This document shows, piece by piece, positions 32,430 to 44,510 of a stretch of 64,000 nucleotides of DNA; the stretch's first letter is position 1, and each line of letters opens with the position of its first letter. Source of the stretch: Plantago ovata (Eukaryota; Streptophyta; Magnoliopsida; Lamiales; Plantaginaceae); contig CM051455.1 of the NCBI GenBank assembly GCA_028274465.1, positions 90,168,871-90,232,870 on the forward strand, written 5' to 3'. Under the pieces are notes generated by a model that made no database searches, was not told the origin of the DNA, and was given only the letters and a program-made list of their open reading frames with translations. The position numbers were made by a program, and so were the translations under genes.

Positions 32430-32442
32430 GGCTCTGATACCA
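32430..32442 (-). promoter_or_regulatory. primer binding site of element D (tRNA-Met)
   Basis: The sense (minus) strand reads TGGTATCAGAGCC, complementary to initiator tRNA-Met, one base from the 5' LTR edge. Confidence 0.9.
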
Positions 32443-32443
32443 C

Positions 32444-34547
32444 TGTAAGAGAATACGGTCAATGTTACCCCTAGGGTACGCAGCGGAATTTCAAAAGTTT
32501 TCTTAACATGCAGGTTAATTGATTATGTATATGCCGTATATATTTAAACACGTCAATTAGAAGACTAACCTTACTTCGAAAGCAAGCACAACTTCCAAGT
32601 CTTCGTAATAATCCGGTGTATCTTCTCCTTCGTCGAAGTCGAAGATATCTGCAATACTTTGATTATCTGCAAGACAATAAAAGTTAGTTTCCAGCTCCTA
32701 GAACCTCAACCTTGGTATCCACGGATGAACAGCCTATCAGAAAGAATGCTAGGATATTCTTTGTGTGGCCAAGAAGATGGGGCGGCGATTCCTCCGGTAG
32801 GTGGCGCGCGCGTGGCTTAGGTGAGGTAGGGGAGAGCTTTGGTTTTCTCTAAGAAAGGTAGAATAATTCTCTAAGAATTTGATTCTTCAACTGTGTGAAA
32901 ATCTATGTCAAAATCTCTCTAATAGTCTACTATATAAAGTAGTCAATAGAAGCCTAAAACATAAGCAACTAGACTTCATAAAGGAATAAGAATCTAATTC
33001 TTATCGCACTAGGAAACAAATTTCAAGTCTAGATTCATTCCCAATCAAATTAAAACTCAATCAGGAAAATCTAACTTATCCCTTAGACTTCTAATAGAGG
33101 AAGGAGTCGAACTCCTTCCCCTACTCCATCTCCCGCGCGCACGCTTCCTAAGGGTCATAGGTGGGTCCTGATTTTGGGACACATTTATAGTTCTAAGGCA
33201 ATTCAAACTCCAAGTAGATTTTGCCCATGTGCATATGTTAATTCTAAATTAACATATCCTTTCAAATCAAATCTCTATTATATTTCTAAAATATAATCTT
33301 TAATTGTATTTACATAAAATACAATAATTAGCCAATTCAATTAATAATTCCAAATCATTAATTGAGCCACTAAATATTATAATTAATTCCAAATTAATTA
33401 TAATCCATCAATCACAATTAATTCCAAATTAATTTCGATTCCATCTTCAAGGATATTCGGATAAGCTGAATCACCACATAGTGTGACCCATAGGGCCTCA
33501 TTGTATTAAGCAAGTCCTAGAGTAGGCAAAATGGAATTCCTTAACGGTTCCATTTCCAATATTAATACATGAGGACGTTTGAGAGGTTTCTCAAACCAAA
33601 CCCTTTCGTTGCGAAGTCTGTTGCGCTCAACGCGGCGATGGTAACGTCTCTTCATCTGACTTGCTCGAATGTATCTAGGATCGATGAAGTGTCTATCCCA
33701 ATAATACATCTACGGGCGTCTTCAGTGAGTTGCATGGTGAATCCAATATCTATTATGACCATCATAATAATATTGATACGCTGGCCAGCGGTTTTACCAA
33801 TCACAACTATGAACGACTATGAGCAGTGCTCTCCTGTGCTACACTTGAGAGATGAATCCTTCACATAATCAATTATCATCCCCATTTGTATGTAGCCATA
33901 ATCTTGGATCGTGTCTTAGGTCAACTGCTTATTCAGAGCTGACATCGACGGGTCCACCAAGGATATGGGGCAACAAATGTGATGATAAAGTCCTGCAAGT
34001 CCAAAGGACGACTGGCATCACTTCGACAACTTACCGGTTCCCATAGACACTTCGGTGTAGAGTATACATCGATGGGAGTGTCCGGTGGGTACTTCTATTG
34101 TTCGGTAATCGCCCATCGAACAACTATGCGCAGTTATGGGAACGTTTCTTGATTGTCCAACAATCCGCTCTGTGGCCGTGGGATCGGCTCACACTTGCTC
34201 CAACAAGTATAACCTCCACGCATACTAGTCTCATCTGGTTCATTCAGACCCCTACATCCGAGATGAACCTCGACTAGGGAGAGTTTGGGATAGATGATAA
34301 CTCACACAGCTCCCACTATATGTGTGATCGATCATCTATCCGAGGGGACATGTTTAATATCAATACAGACAGAAATAGAGATATGACATGCTGCATGCCT
34401 GGTGTAATATAAATATGAAAGCGATACTCAATAGTCAATCAACAAACATATATTATATTACGTTGACCAGTGTAATAGTACATATATGCCCTCTATAAGG
34501 GCTGCATGCCCTTACTAAGGACTGTCTCTAGGACATATACACTATCA
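32444..34547 (-). repeat. 5' LTR of element D
   Basis: A 2104-bp LTR. The sense-strand TATA-like box TTTATATAG is near 32932-32941. The outer edge at 34547 touches the GTAGT target repeat. Confidence 0.9.
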
Positions 34548-34552
34548 GTAGT

Positions 34553-34863
34553 TTGAGTAATAATTAGAGTGGATGACATAACATTGTTTTTTATTTTCTT
34601 TAGCTCATTCTGCACAGGGTTCCGCAAGTTTGCTAATGGTATGACACATGCGAGTAAAACGATTCTTAGTGATGATTAATTGACTCTAAGAGGTGTAGTT
34701 GGGACACAACAAATGTAGAGAACTGAGACTTCATAAGAGCGTACTAGAGCTCTTAGGCACGACCAAGATGGTAGCGTCCAATACCCACAATCTAGGTTTG
34801 ACCAGGCCTATGAAAAGGCCACAAATTAAGGCCAAGGCCTGAGAAACAACCACATCAAACTAG
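34553..34863. other. unassigned DNA right of element D
   Basis: AT-rich at first, with no recognised gene. It may be the continuation of the copia remnant to the right or host DNA. Nothing further can be supported. Confidence 0.3.
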
Positions 34864-35500
34864 CTAAAGGGCCAACTTTGTTGTGAATAGCCTAAGCTTG
34901 GTTTCCTTAATACTCTTATCTCCCTCGTAGTGATTTTGACGTATGTCCCATGCTTCCTTTGCTGATGCTGCATCCTGCACAAGTCGAAAATTAGGCATAT
35001 AAACCCATAAACAAATTGCATTCAAATACTTTTCATTACTAAGCTCAACTTGTTTCTCTTCTAGACTAAGTTTCTTCTTAGTGACAGAAAGCTTATCTTC
35101 TTGAGAATCTGGAGCTTTAACTGGCGAGACATAGTGATTTTTGCATGCTTCCCACACACCTAGGTCATGATTTGAGATAGGTGTGTATATGGTTGATCCA
35201 ATAATCGTAGTTTGAGCCATGAAGAATAGGCATTCTACCATAGTTTGGATTTGATGATTTTATCATAGTATCAAGTCCAATTACATAGTAAGCGAGTAAC
35301 AAGCTCTTGATGCCAATAAAAAGTGTGTATAAGATCTAAATTGAACTTATACCAGACAAAATCGCACACGTCACACAACACACCCGTATACAGATTATAT
35401 AAAACTCAATAAATACAACGGAAATTAAAAGAGAACACAAATATAAATTTTCTCATGCAATATTTCTAGAGTTGGTCTCTCGGGAGACCGAACATAGTAA
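34864..35500 (-). pseudogene. second copia remnant: gag N-terminus, primer site, short LTR
   Basis: The minus-strand ORF 35241-34864 resembles the N-terminal half of copia gag (LNAICLWVYMPNF ... ASAKEAWDIRQNHYEG). Upstream on the same strand, TTGGCATCAAGAGC near 35304-35318 looks like a worn tRNA-Met primer site, next to ACACTTTT, the likely LTR end. The LTR may begin TGTTCGGTC at 35493, giving about 175 bp. The element is cut off on the left before the rest of gag. Confidence 0.5.
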
Positions 35501-35519
35501 AGACCAACTAGAAGCTTTA

Positions 35520-35910
35520 GAGCACTCTTTATAGGATATCTATAATATTTTCCTAAATATCGCTTCTAAGTAGTCCTTATAATTATTTAGGATATCAAAT
35601 TCATAGATGATAATTAGAGGTCTCCTATTATTTATGTTTTAGTGATAAAAAAGGCCACATGGAAGATTTTAGTGATGAAAAATGACACATGGAGAATATA
35701 TATGCTGCCACATAGATAGGGAAGAAATAGGGAGGGTCAAATGAATACTCATTGTAGGAAGTTTTTTAGGGAGTTCCAAATTTAAGATTACATTTATGTG
35801 GGCCCCAATGAGTTTAGGAGTCCTGAGATTGTTAATTTTTTATACAATTTTCTATATTTCATCCTAAATATAAGATTGGGGAGGTTTTAGAACTCCTGTA
35901 ACTAGTGCTC
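35520..35910. mobile_element. Tourist-like MITE candidate (391 bp)
   Basis: The ends GAGCACTCTT and ACTAGTGCTC form a short terminal inverted repeat (GAGCACT), flanked by TTA on both sides (35517-35519, 35911-35913). AT-rich, no coding sequence. TTA target repeats are typical of PIF/Harbinger-derived MITEs. The inverted repeat is short, so this could be chance. Confidence 0.4.
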
Positions 35911-35913
35911 TTA

Positions 35914-36469
35914 GAGAACTAATTATCGTGGATCTAACCCGGTTACCTCTCGCGGGTTGCAGGATCCATATAGACATAATCGTGTTAAAACATAACCCAA
36001 AAAATCTTTTCCTATTCAAGCGTGAATTTTTCAGATCTAACGGAAACCCACTCGACCAACAGAAAAACTTCACCGCTACACTGGGTCCATTGTATGACAG
36101 CTCAAACACATCCATTCGCATCGATCTAAGCTCTCCATTAATGGCAGCGACCTTTTTGCTTGTTGCCATGCATTAGATCTGGTTTATAAAACGAATTTGA
36201 TTTTTTAAACATCCATAAAAGCTCGAACTTCCATTGAAATCGAGCTACTGGGGTGTTGTTTAGTGATAAACGTTGGTAAGGATTAGCTTCAATTGGGTTA
36301 TCTGAAGCTCGAAACTAATTCATGGTGAATTATGTAATTGATGATGAGTTATAGGGGGTATGTTTGCAATTTGGGTAACGGAGGATGCAACTTGGCTAAT
36401 GACGACGTGCTCAATCATTTTGGGGTCACTGAGAATTTGAGAATTTGAAGTAGTTAGTTACAGGCGTGA
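35914..36469. other. unassigned DNA
   Basis: A mixed-composition stretch with no recognised gene. The ORF on the minus strand (36169-35864) has no known motif and I treat it as unsupported. The GCAACCCGCGAGAGG-like segment near 35945 is not part of a known element that I can name. Confidence 0.3.
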
Positions 36470-37672
36470 CACCAACTCCTTTTTCAAGTGTAAAACGAAT
36501 TTGTTGTGCGTGAAACCAACTCTTTTATGTTTGAAATTAACTCTTTTTTGCATTAAACCAACTTCTTGTCCGTGAAACCAACAATTTATGTATGAAACCA
36601 ACTCTTTTAGATCGAAACTAATATTCAATCTAGTGAAACCAACATATGAGCCATGTGAAACTAATATTTAATATAGTGAAACTAACTCTAAGCCACAAAA
36701 CAAATTGTGAAACTAACTTTTCTGTGTGAAACCAACACATTTATGTCACTAAAACTAACATTTATTCTAGTGAAACTAACACATTAGCATTGTGAAACTA
36801 GCATTCAATATACTAAAACTAACTTTAACACATAATATAAATGGTGAAAGTAATATTTCTGTGTGAAACTAACATTCAATATAGTGAAACCAACACATTA
36901 GCACTGTGAAACTAACATTTAATTTAGTGAAATGAACTCTAACACAAAAAACAAATGGTGAAACTAACATTCATGTGTGAAACCAACCCATTATCTCACC
37001 GAAACTAACATTCAATATAGTGAAACCAGCACATTAGCACTGTGAAACTAATATTTAATGTAGTGAAACTGACTCTAACACACAAAACAAATTGTGAGAC
37101 TAACTTTTTTGTGTGAAACTAACACATTATGTCACAGAAACTAACATTTAATCTAGTGAAACCAACACATTAGCATTGTGAAACTAACGATCAATCTACC
37201 GAAAATAACTCTAACACATAAAACAAATGGTGAAACCGACACATTATCTTACTGAAACTAACATTCATTCTAGTGAAACCAACACATTAGCATTGTAAAA
37301 CTAATATTTAATCTAATGAGACTAACTCTAACACACAAAACAAACGGTGGAAGTAACATTTCTGTGTGGAACTAACACAGTATGTTACTGAAACTTCAAT
37401 CTAGTGAAACCAACACATTAACATTGTGAAACTAACATTCAAACTACTGAAACTAACTCTAACACACAAAACAAATGGTGAAACCAACACATTATCTTAC
37501 TATCTTACTGAAACTAACATTGAATCTAGTGAAACCAACACATTAGCACCGTAAAACTAACATTTAATCTAGTCAAACTAACTCTAACACATAAAAACAA
37601 ATTATGAAACTAATATTTATGTGTGAAACCTAGAAATGATCTCACTGAAACTAACATTCAATCTAGTGAAAC

Positions 37673-37762
37673 CTATGTTTTAAAAAACGGAGCCGGAGGT
37701 TGAGCCGGACACCCCCCAAAAAGGTATCGGACCTATTGAGCCATTTTTTGAGCCGGTGTACC

Positions 37763-37852
<90 letters not shown>

Positions 37853-38210
37853 TCATACTAATATATTTATACTATGTTATTATTCATATTTTATTTCCAT
37901 CCAAAATCACACTAAACAAGATTAAATGATCACCAATCAAGTAAAATGGCTTGGTGAAGATCCATATTCAATCAAGATATAGATGAAAAGAGGCTTCTTT
38001 TTTTCTTTTTGCAATTTTTATTTTTATTTTTTTGCAATTTTACCCAAAAAACGGCTCAACCTCCGGCCCAACCGCTTTACGATTCACCGGTTTTGCCGTT
38101 TTTTGGTTTTAGAGTCTCCGGTTTTTTAGCGTTTAAATAGCGGCTTAAGACCGGTTAGCTTCGGTTTCCACGGTCCGACCGTCTGGCTCAACCCGATTTT
38201 TAAAACATAG
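37673..38210. mobile_element. hAT-like MITE (538 bp) in the minisatellite
   Basis: The terminal inverted repeats are CTATGTTTTAAAAA at the left and TTTTTAAAACATAG at the right, followed inward by CGG/CCG-rich text (GAGCCGG..., CGGCTCAACC...). The flanking direct repeat AGTGAAAC (8 bp, 37665-37672 and 38211-38218) is the size used by hAT transposons. Removing the element and one repeat restores a normal array unit. It encodes no transposase. Confidence 0.75.
37764..37850. repeat. (TA)n microsatellite in the MITE
   Basis: An almost pure TA run of about 85 bases, interrupted once by TATACTATAT. Confidence 0.9.
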
Positions 38211-38379
38211 AGTGAAACCAACACATTAACACTGTGAAACTTACTCTAGCACATAAACCAATATTGAAACTAATTCTAACACACAAACCAATTAAAAAGT
38301 GATAACTAAATCATTTATTGCTAAAAATGTTAAATGAATTTACACAACATGTTCAATGTTTCATACCAAAATGCCTAGA

Positions 38380-38600
38380 CCTAGCAAACGGGGTTGATCG
38401 GATCGAATTGTTCGGATCGAATGATTTCGGGTGAGTGAGTTTGTTTCGGGTGATATCGGGTCGGGTCGGGTCGGATTCAGATGTGTTCGGATTTCAGGTT
38501 TTTATCAGATTCGGGTGTTATTCGGATGCTAAATTTCAAAACATTTCGAATCGGATCAATTTCGGATCGAGTTGATTCGGATCTGGCCAATTCAGATTCA
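38380..38600. repeat. TCGGRT-rich repeat tract
   Basis: Dense variants of TCGGGT and TCGGAT (for example GGGTCGGGTCGGGTCGGAT) with AT-rich edges. This style of sequence is common in plant intergenic DNA; its origin is unclear. Confidence 0.5.
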
Positions 38601-38721
38601 ATGTTGATTGAATATTTAAATGTAAAATAATATTTATAATGAAAATTTATGAAATATTACAACTTGAAAATCTTTATTTTTATTATAAGTTAATTATATA
38701 TGAAATATATAATTAAGGCAG

Positions 38722-38879
38722 TTTATTAGTAAGGCATGGGATAAACTGGCTATTCCTGTATTACACCAACATGATAATGGCTTCTTCATAGCTAGATTTG
38801 ATACTCTTGAGGATTGTGATTTGGTTTACTCAAGTGGTCCATATACGGTTAAGAATCAGCCTATTATCCTGAAGAAATG
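38722..38879 (+). pseudogene. LINE ORF1, first part (DUF4283-like)
   Basis: One frame reads SKAWDKLAIPVL, then HDNGFFIARFDTLEDCDLVYSSGP and NQPIILKK, the pattern of the DUF4283 domain at the start of plant LINE ORF1 proteins. The upstream edge has no start codon or 5' UTR, so the LINE is probably 5' truncated here. The text stops at the AAATG target repeat (38875-38879) of the chromovirus and continues at 49606. Confidence 0.75.
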
Positions 38880-39115
38880 TGTTATGGAGCGAATTCTATC
38901 TTAATTCGTCCGTACTGTAATTCGCGTTTTAAGCTTGTGAGTTCTGGTTTGTTATTAGTCAAGCCTTATCCTGTATAAATATCTGTAATTCTTCTGTTGA
39001 AGGGTATCTGAAATCATATATGAAATTAGCTTTTCTAGCATATCCTCTAGTATAATTCTGTAGCAGTTACTGTAGAAATCATCTAATTAGTAGCAACAAC
39101 AGTCCATCCATAACA
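38880..39115 (+). repeat. 5' LTR of element E
   Basis: A 236-bp LTR, TGTTATGGAGCG ... CCATAACA, with TATAAAT at 38974-38980. It differs from the 3' LTR at about six or seven positions by eye. Confidence 0.9.
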
Positions 39116-39117
39116 AT

Positions 39118-39128
39118 TGGTATCATCC
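39118..39128 (+). promoter_or_regulatory. primer binding site of element E
   Basis: TGGTATCATCC, two bases after the 5' LTR. The first eight bases fit initiator tRNA-Met; the rest departs from the usual TGGTATCAGAGC. Confidence 0.6.
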
Positions 39129-39141
39129 TCGTCTCTGCGCA

Positions 39142-40222
39142 ATGGTGACTCACTCGCATACGCAACGAATTGAATCGCTGGAAGCTCGAGTGGATGAGCT
39201 AATTACTTCTCAGCAATCCATGACCGACGCTCAGAAATCCATGGCGGCAGCTCAGGATTCTATGGCGGCAGCTCAAAAGTCCATGGAAGAGTCACATGCT
39301 GCTCGAGCAGTAGCTCACGAGAAGGAGTTTCAGGAGTTGCGTGCTCTGATCCTCAGTTTGGGCAAAACACGATCTCCAGGAGATCAGCTACAACGCGATG
39401 AGCGGGAGAATCGTCGTGAGCAGGAGACTAGTCGTGAGAATCGTCGAGAGGTACATAACGACACTGATCCTCCTATTTTACCGTTTAATAAGAATATACG
39501 GATGGATTTCCCAAAATTTGATGGTACGGATTTGAGAAGTTGGTTGCGTAGATGCCAGAGATATTTTATTTTGAATCCAATGTCTGATGCTGAGAAAGTG
39601 GTGATGGCTGGTATGCATTTAGACGGTTAGCAGAATACTGGTATGTTGATCACATTGATGGACGAGAATCTATGGGATGGGGAAAATTTGTTGATCTGTT
39701 TGTGCAGAGGTTTACAGCAGTTAGAGGGGATGATTTAATAGGTAAATTTAACAAGTTAAAGCAGACAGGCTCCGTTGATAGGTATATTGAAGAATTTGCA
39801 GAGTTGCGGTCCTTTATGCTGCAGCACAACAAGCATCTGGACGAATTTTATTTTATACGCAGCTTTTACAGTGGCCTTAAGGAGGAAGTCAGGCATATGG
39901 TTGAAATGTTGGCTCCTTATTCACTAGAGCAGGCCTATTTGATTGCCAGGAAGCAGGAGGTGCTTTTGGAATCATTGAATAAGGTCCATAAGGGAGCTAG
40001 TAGGGTGTTGTACCCTGGCCTAAAGAGGAGAAGAAGGAGAACAAAGATATAGCTAAAAATGTGCCAATTAGGAGATTGAGTAAAGAGGTGCTGGATGTGA
40101 GAAGGAAGAAAGGCCTCTGTTTCAATTGTGATGAGGTTTACAAGTTTGGGCATAAATGTCAGAAACTTTTCATCATTATGGTTGAAGAGGAAGCAGGTAC
40201 AAGCAATGCAGCACATTTGTAG
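39142..40222 (+). pseudogene. gag of element E
   Basis: The ATG at 39142 is followed by a helical, A/Q/S-rich segment with three near-repeats of QKSMAAAQ, then a gag core (FPKFDGTDLRSWLRRCQRYF). One missing base near 39627 causes a frameshift, and the text continues in 39672-40052 (gag core end, ERYIEEF-like VDRYIEEFAELR). A second missing base near 40015 shifts the frame again. The zinc knuckle CFNCDEVYKFGHKC lies at about 40120-40160. A TAG at 40220 stands in frame just before the protease. Confidence 0.85.
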
Positions 40223-42412
40223 TTGGAAGATGAGAGCAATGAGAATGAGGATTATGGAGTTTCAATGCACGCTTTGAAGGGGCAGGTTCCTGTAGATACC
40301 ATAAAATTGAAGGGCAAAGTGAAAAATAATGAGTTGGTAATTTTAGTCGACTCAGGCAGCACTCATAGTTTCTTAGACACAAGTGCAGCACATAGGATAA
40401 AATGTGAGCTCGAGGTGACTAATCCTCTCCAAGTAACAGTAGCGGGGGGTGGAAAAATTGAATGTAATTACAAGTGTCCTCAGCTGAGTTGGGAGATGGC
40501 TGGCCACTTATTTTCTGCTAGCGTTGGAGTACTACCTCTGGGAGGCTACGATATGGTTCTAGGGGTTGATCTCATGAAAGAATTGGGGCCAGTGGTACTA
40601 GACTATGAGAATCACACCATTACATTTGATTTGTTGGGTGAAAAAGTGTTAGTACCAAGTCTGCAACCAGCTGTAACAATGAGTATGATGTCTGGCAAGA
40701 GCCTAGTGAAGGCTTTTACAAAGAAAGAAGGGGTGTTGTTCAGTTGTTTCTGCATGCTATGTTCCATAGAGGCCAAATCGTCAGAAACTGATAATAGAGA
40801 ATTGGCAGAGCTATTGTTGAAGTATGAGGATATGTTTGCTATTCCTACTGCCTTGCCACCTCTAAGGTTATGTGACCATAAAATCAGCTTGAAGCCGGGA
40901 GTGGAGCCTTTTAAGCAGGCAGCATACATATATCCCTACATTCACAGACAAGAGATAGAAAGGTTAGTGAAAGAAATGTTAGAGATGGGCATTGTACAGC
41001 CAAGCCACAGTCCCTTTTCAAGCCCTGTGTTACTGGTAAAGAAGAAGGATGGGACTTGGAGGTTCTGTGTAGACTATAGGAGACTTAATTCTCTTACCAT
41101 TAGAGATAGTTATCCTATACCCTTGATGGAGGACTTATTGGATGAACTCCATGGTGCTGCAATTTTTTCAAAAATTGACTTGAGAGCTGGATATCATCAG
41201 GTTAGGATGAGACCTGAAGATATTGAAAAAACTGCATTTGTAACCGCCTCTGGATTGTACGAGTTCACTGTCATGCCTTTTGGCTTGACCAACGCACCAG
41301 CTACTTTCCAGAATATGATGAACGAAGTATTCAAGGATTGTTTGGGAAATTTTGTGCTTGTATTCTTTGATGATATCTTGGTGTACAGTGAAAATGTAGA
41401 ACAACACAAGGAACACTTATGGAGAGTGTTTGAATTACTGAGATCACATACCTTGTTTTCTAAAAGGTCGAAATGCGCCTTTGGAGTGGCTCAGGTGGAG
41501 TATCTACGACATGTAATCAGTAAACAAGGTGTAGCAGTTGACCCTGGTAAAATTTCTTGTATTAAAGAGTGGCCAATTCCTACAACGTTGAAGCAGCTGG
41601 GAGGATTTTTAGGTATGATTGGCTACTATAGAAGATTTTGTGCCAACTATGGAGCCCGAGCTAAAGTGCTGACAGACCTTACCAGAAAAGGACAATTCAA
41701 ATGGGGGCCAAAAGCTCAAAGTACATTTGAGTCATTAAAAGAAATGATGTGTTCAGTGCCCGTTCTGCAATTACCAGACTTTACTAAAGAATTTGTTGTG
41801 GAAACGGACGCATGCTACAGTGGTTTGGGTGCTGTATTGATGCAACAAGAGCACCCGTTGGCCTTTGTCAGTAAAGGATTAGGACGAAAGAATTTGGGGC
41901 TCTCTATATATGAGAAAGAATTTTTGGCAATAATATTGGCAGTGGAAAAGTGGAGGGCATACCTGTTACATGCTCCATTTGTCATTCGTACTGATCAAAG
42001 GAGCTTGAAATTTTTGGTTGATCAAAAGTTCCATACTCCGATCCAGCACAAGTACATGACCAAGTTGCTTGGACTGGAGTATAGAATTGAATATAAAAAG
42101 GGATCGGATAATAAGGTGGCGGATGCACTTTCTAGAAGGGATGTGAGAGATGAAGATGTTGAGTTGTTGGCTCTATCCGGCTTACAGCCCCAGTGGATTC
42201 AGGAACTATTGCCTAGTTATGTGGGAGATGCAGCTGCAGAAGAAGCAATACTACTATACTCTACTGCACCGGCCAATTTAGGACTCATATATATGTCTAA
42301 TGGCCTGTTAAGGTATAAAGGGAAGTTGTATGTGGGTTCTGGGGGTCTTACAGAGAATTGGTTGTTCAGACCTTGCACAGTAGCGTGGAGGGATGTCATT
42401 CTGGTGTATTAG
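40223..42412 (+). pseudogene. protease, reverse transcriptase and RNase H of element E
   Basis: A long open frame (729 codons) that is otherwise unbroken. The aspartic protease has LVDSGSTHSFLD (D near residue 43). Reverse transcriptase has [29 protein letters not shown] and the catalytic VFFDDILVYS (near residue 383). RNase H has VETDACYSGLGAVL, YEKEFLAI and TDQRSLKFL, and ends at VADALSRR. It is linked upstream to gag by a TAG and downstream to integrase by a frameshift near 42372, so the full polyprotein cannot be made. Confidence 0.85.
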
Positions 42413-43620
42413 CAACCAGTCACAGAGTTCAGGCTGCATTTGATTGGCCAAACCTGAGAGCTACATGTGTCAAAGTGGTGAGTGAGTGTGGTGTCAGCCA
42501 AAGGAGTAAAGGGGAGCATGTTAGAACACCTGGGATGTTGCAGCCCTTACCAATTCCGGTACAAGCTTGGCAGCACATATCAATGGACTTTATTGAGAAG
42601 CGTCCTAAATCCGGAGGATTTGATACTATACTGGTGATAGTTGACAGGTTCACCAAGTTTTCACATTTTATTCCCATGTCTCACCCTTTCACAGCTTCAC
42701 AAGTTGCTAAAGTGTTTGTCGATACTGTGTGCAAGCTACATGGGTTACCTTTGAGTATAGTTTCAGATCGGGATAAGGTGTTCACCAGTGCATTTTGGAA
42801 AGAATTGCTCAGCAAACTGGGAATTCAAAGGCTCATGAGTACTGCTTACCATCCACAGACCGATGGCCAGACGGAGAGAGTTAACCAATGTCTGGAAAAC
42901 TATTTGAGGTGCATGTGCGGACAGTCGCCAAAGCAATGGAGTACTTTGTTAGCTTTAGCGCAATGGTGGTATAATAGTTGTTTTCATACTTCCTTGGGAA
43001 TGAGTCCTTTTGAGGCATTGTTTGGATACAAGCCGGCTACTATTACCATTGGCAATACCGGTGAGGCAACTCTATATGGAGTAGGGGAAATGGTAGCCGC
43101 AAGAGAAGAAATTTTAGCCAAAGTAAAGGAAAATTTGAAGCTAGCAGTGGAAAGGATGAAGTTGATGGCTGATAAATACCGGACTGAGAGAGTATTGGAG
43201 GTGGGAGATTGGGTATATTTGAAGATGAAGCCATATAGACAATTCTCTATCAGGAACAGTGAGGTTTGGCAGCTAAGTCCTAAATATTCAGGACCATTTT
43301 AGGTGTTGGAGAGAATAGGAGCAGTGGCATATAAGCTTCAACTTCCAGCTGGTAGTAAAATTCATCCTGTGTTTCACGTCTCGCAATTGAAATTACATGT
43401 GGGCTTAACTGACAACATTTCTGGCACACTACCCTTAATGAATGAAGAAGGATCAGTGGTGTTAAGGTTGTAGCTAGGAGAATGGTGAAGAAAAATAATG
43501 CAGCTTGTGGTCCAAGTATTAGTAATGGGAGCACCTTCTTGCTGAAGAGGCTACTTGGGAGGACTACCATGAGTTTAAGGCAAAATTTCCAGGATTCAGG
43601 TTTGAAGACTGAACTGCAAA
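42358..43620 (+). pseudogene. integrase and chromodomain end of element E
   Basis: The zinc-binding region is readable, but where a second cysteine is expected (C-X2-C) the text is CGVSQ. The catalytic triad is present: MDFIEK, VSDRDKVF and TERVNQCLE. TAG at 43300 interrupts just before [15 protein letters not shown], where CAG would fit. In another frame near 43540-43605, EEATWEDYHEFKAKFPGF is the end of a chromodomain, which directs chromoviruses to modified histones. Confidence 0.8.
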
Positions 43621-43664
43621 GTGAAGACTTGAGCTTGAGGACAAGCTTCTGAAGGAGAATGGAA

Positions 43665-43882
43665 TGTTATGGAGCGAATTCTATCTTAATTCGTCCGTAC
43701 TGTAATTCGCGTTTTAAGCTTGTGAGTTCTGGTTTGTTATTAGTCAACCCTTATCCTGTATAAATATCTGTAATTCTTCTGTTGAAGGGTATCTAAAATC
43801 ATATATGAAATTAGCTTTTCTAGCATATTCTCTAGTATAATTCTGTAGCAGTTACTGTAGAAATCATCTAATTCGTAGTAAC
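43665..43882 (+). repeat. 3' LTR of element E (first part)
   Basis: It starts TGTTATGGAGCG after a purine-rich PPT (GAAGGAGAATGGAA) and is interrupted by copia F. The last 18 bp of this LTR are at 49588-49605. Confidence 0.9.
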
Positions 43883-44231
43883 TATCAGGCAATATGAACA
43901 TTGAAGGCATGATTAGAAGAACAAGAGAAGTGCAGGAATTATTTGAAAGAAGAGAATATATAAAGTTGTTTTTATACTCATAAAAACGCAGCTCCTGAAT
44001 AGCAACTTTAGCTATAATCAAGAAAGCATTCTCTTACTTGTACCACAAGCTGAATAAATAGTACATCCCTTTCTCTATTAGGTTTCATATAGTATATAAG
44101 ACGAACAGAGCCTAGTTTCTTTTCTTTAATCCAATTTTTATCAAGTTTGTCTTCCATTCTCTTGTAATAATACAATTCAGTTCATAATAAGATTTCTGCT
44201 TCAACAATTGTTGAAGTTTTTCACTTTGTTA
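43883..44231 (+). repeat. 5' LTR of element F
   Basis: 349 bp, TATCAGGCAATATG ... CACTTTGTTA. TATATAAG at 44093-44100 is the likely TATA box. Confidence 0.9.
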
Positions 44232-44240
44232 TGGTATCAC
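44232..44240 (+). promoter_or_regulatory. primer binding site of element F
   Basis: TGGTATCAC directly abuts the 5' LTR. It fits the first eight bases of the tRNA-Met site. Confidence 0.65.
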
Positions 44241-44510
44241 TCGCTTGAATCGTATAGATTCTTTCAATCCTGTTTTGCTATTTGCTTCCGCGTTGCTGTT
44301 GTGCTCTCACGAGGTGTTGTCCGTGAGTTTGCTCTGTGTTGCTACGATTCTTCTTGTTCGTAGTTTTGTTGGTTTCTTCTTTATTCACGCTGTGTTGAAT
44401 AAAGTTTGGTTCTTCAGTTTCAAATTCTCAGATTTCGTTGTTCTTGATCTTATACTGCTTCAAATCCTGAAAACCCCTCTTTTCTTGATTTCTAATTTCA
44501 AATCCTTACG

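Larger units (their letters stand above)
24918..34547 (-). mobile_element. Ty1/copia element D with 2.1-kb LTRs
   Basis: A minus-strand element of 9630 bp with LTRs 32444-34547 (5') and 24918-27024 (3') and target duplication GTAGT (24913-24917, 34548-34552). It has a tRNA-Met primer site, a long structured leader, and gag, protease, integrase and reverse transcriptase in Ty1/copia order. The coding region has many frameshifts and a large deletion in RNase H, so this copy is inactive. Confidence 0.9.
36470..38340. repeat. GTGAAACYAAC minisatellite
   Basis: The core word GTGAAAC(C/T)AAC recurs every 19-31 bases with variable spacers such as ACATTAGCA, ATTCAATCTA and TCTAACACACAAAACAAAT. The spacers recur in a loose higher-order period of about 165-185 bp. 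The array is split by the MITE at 37673-38210. No coding capacity. Confidence 0.85.

Noticed and set aside
35864..36169. Minus-strand ORF of 101 codons
   Set aside because: No motif, overlaps the MITE end, and composition like the surrounding noncoding DNA.
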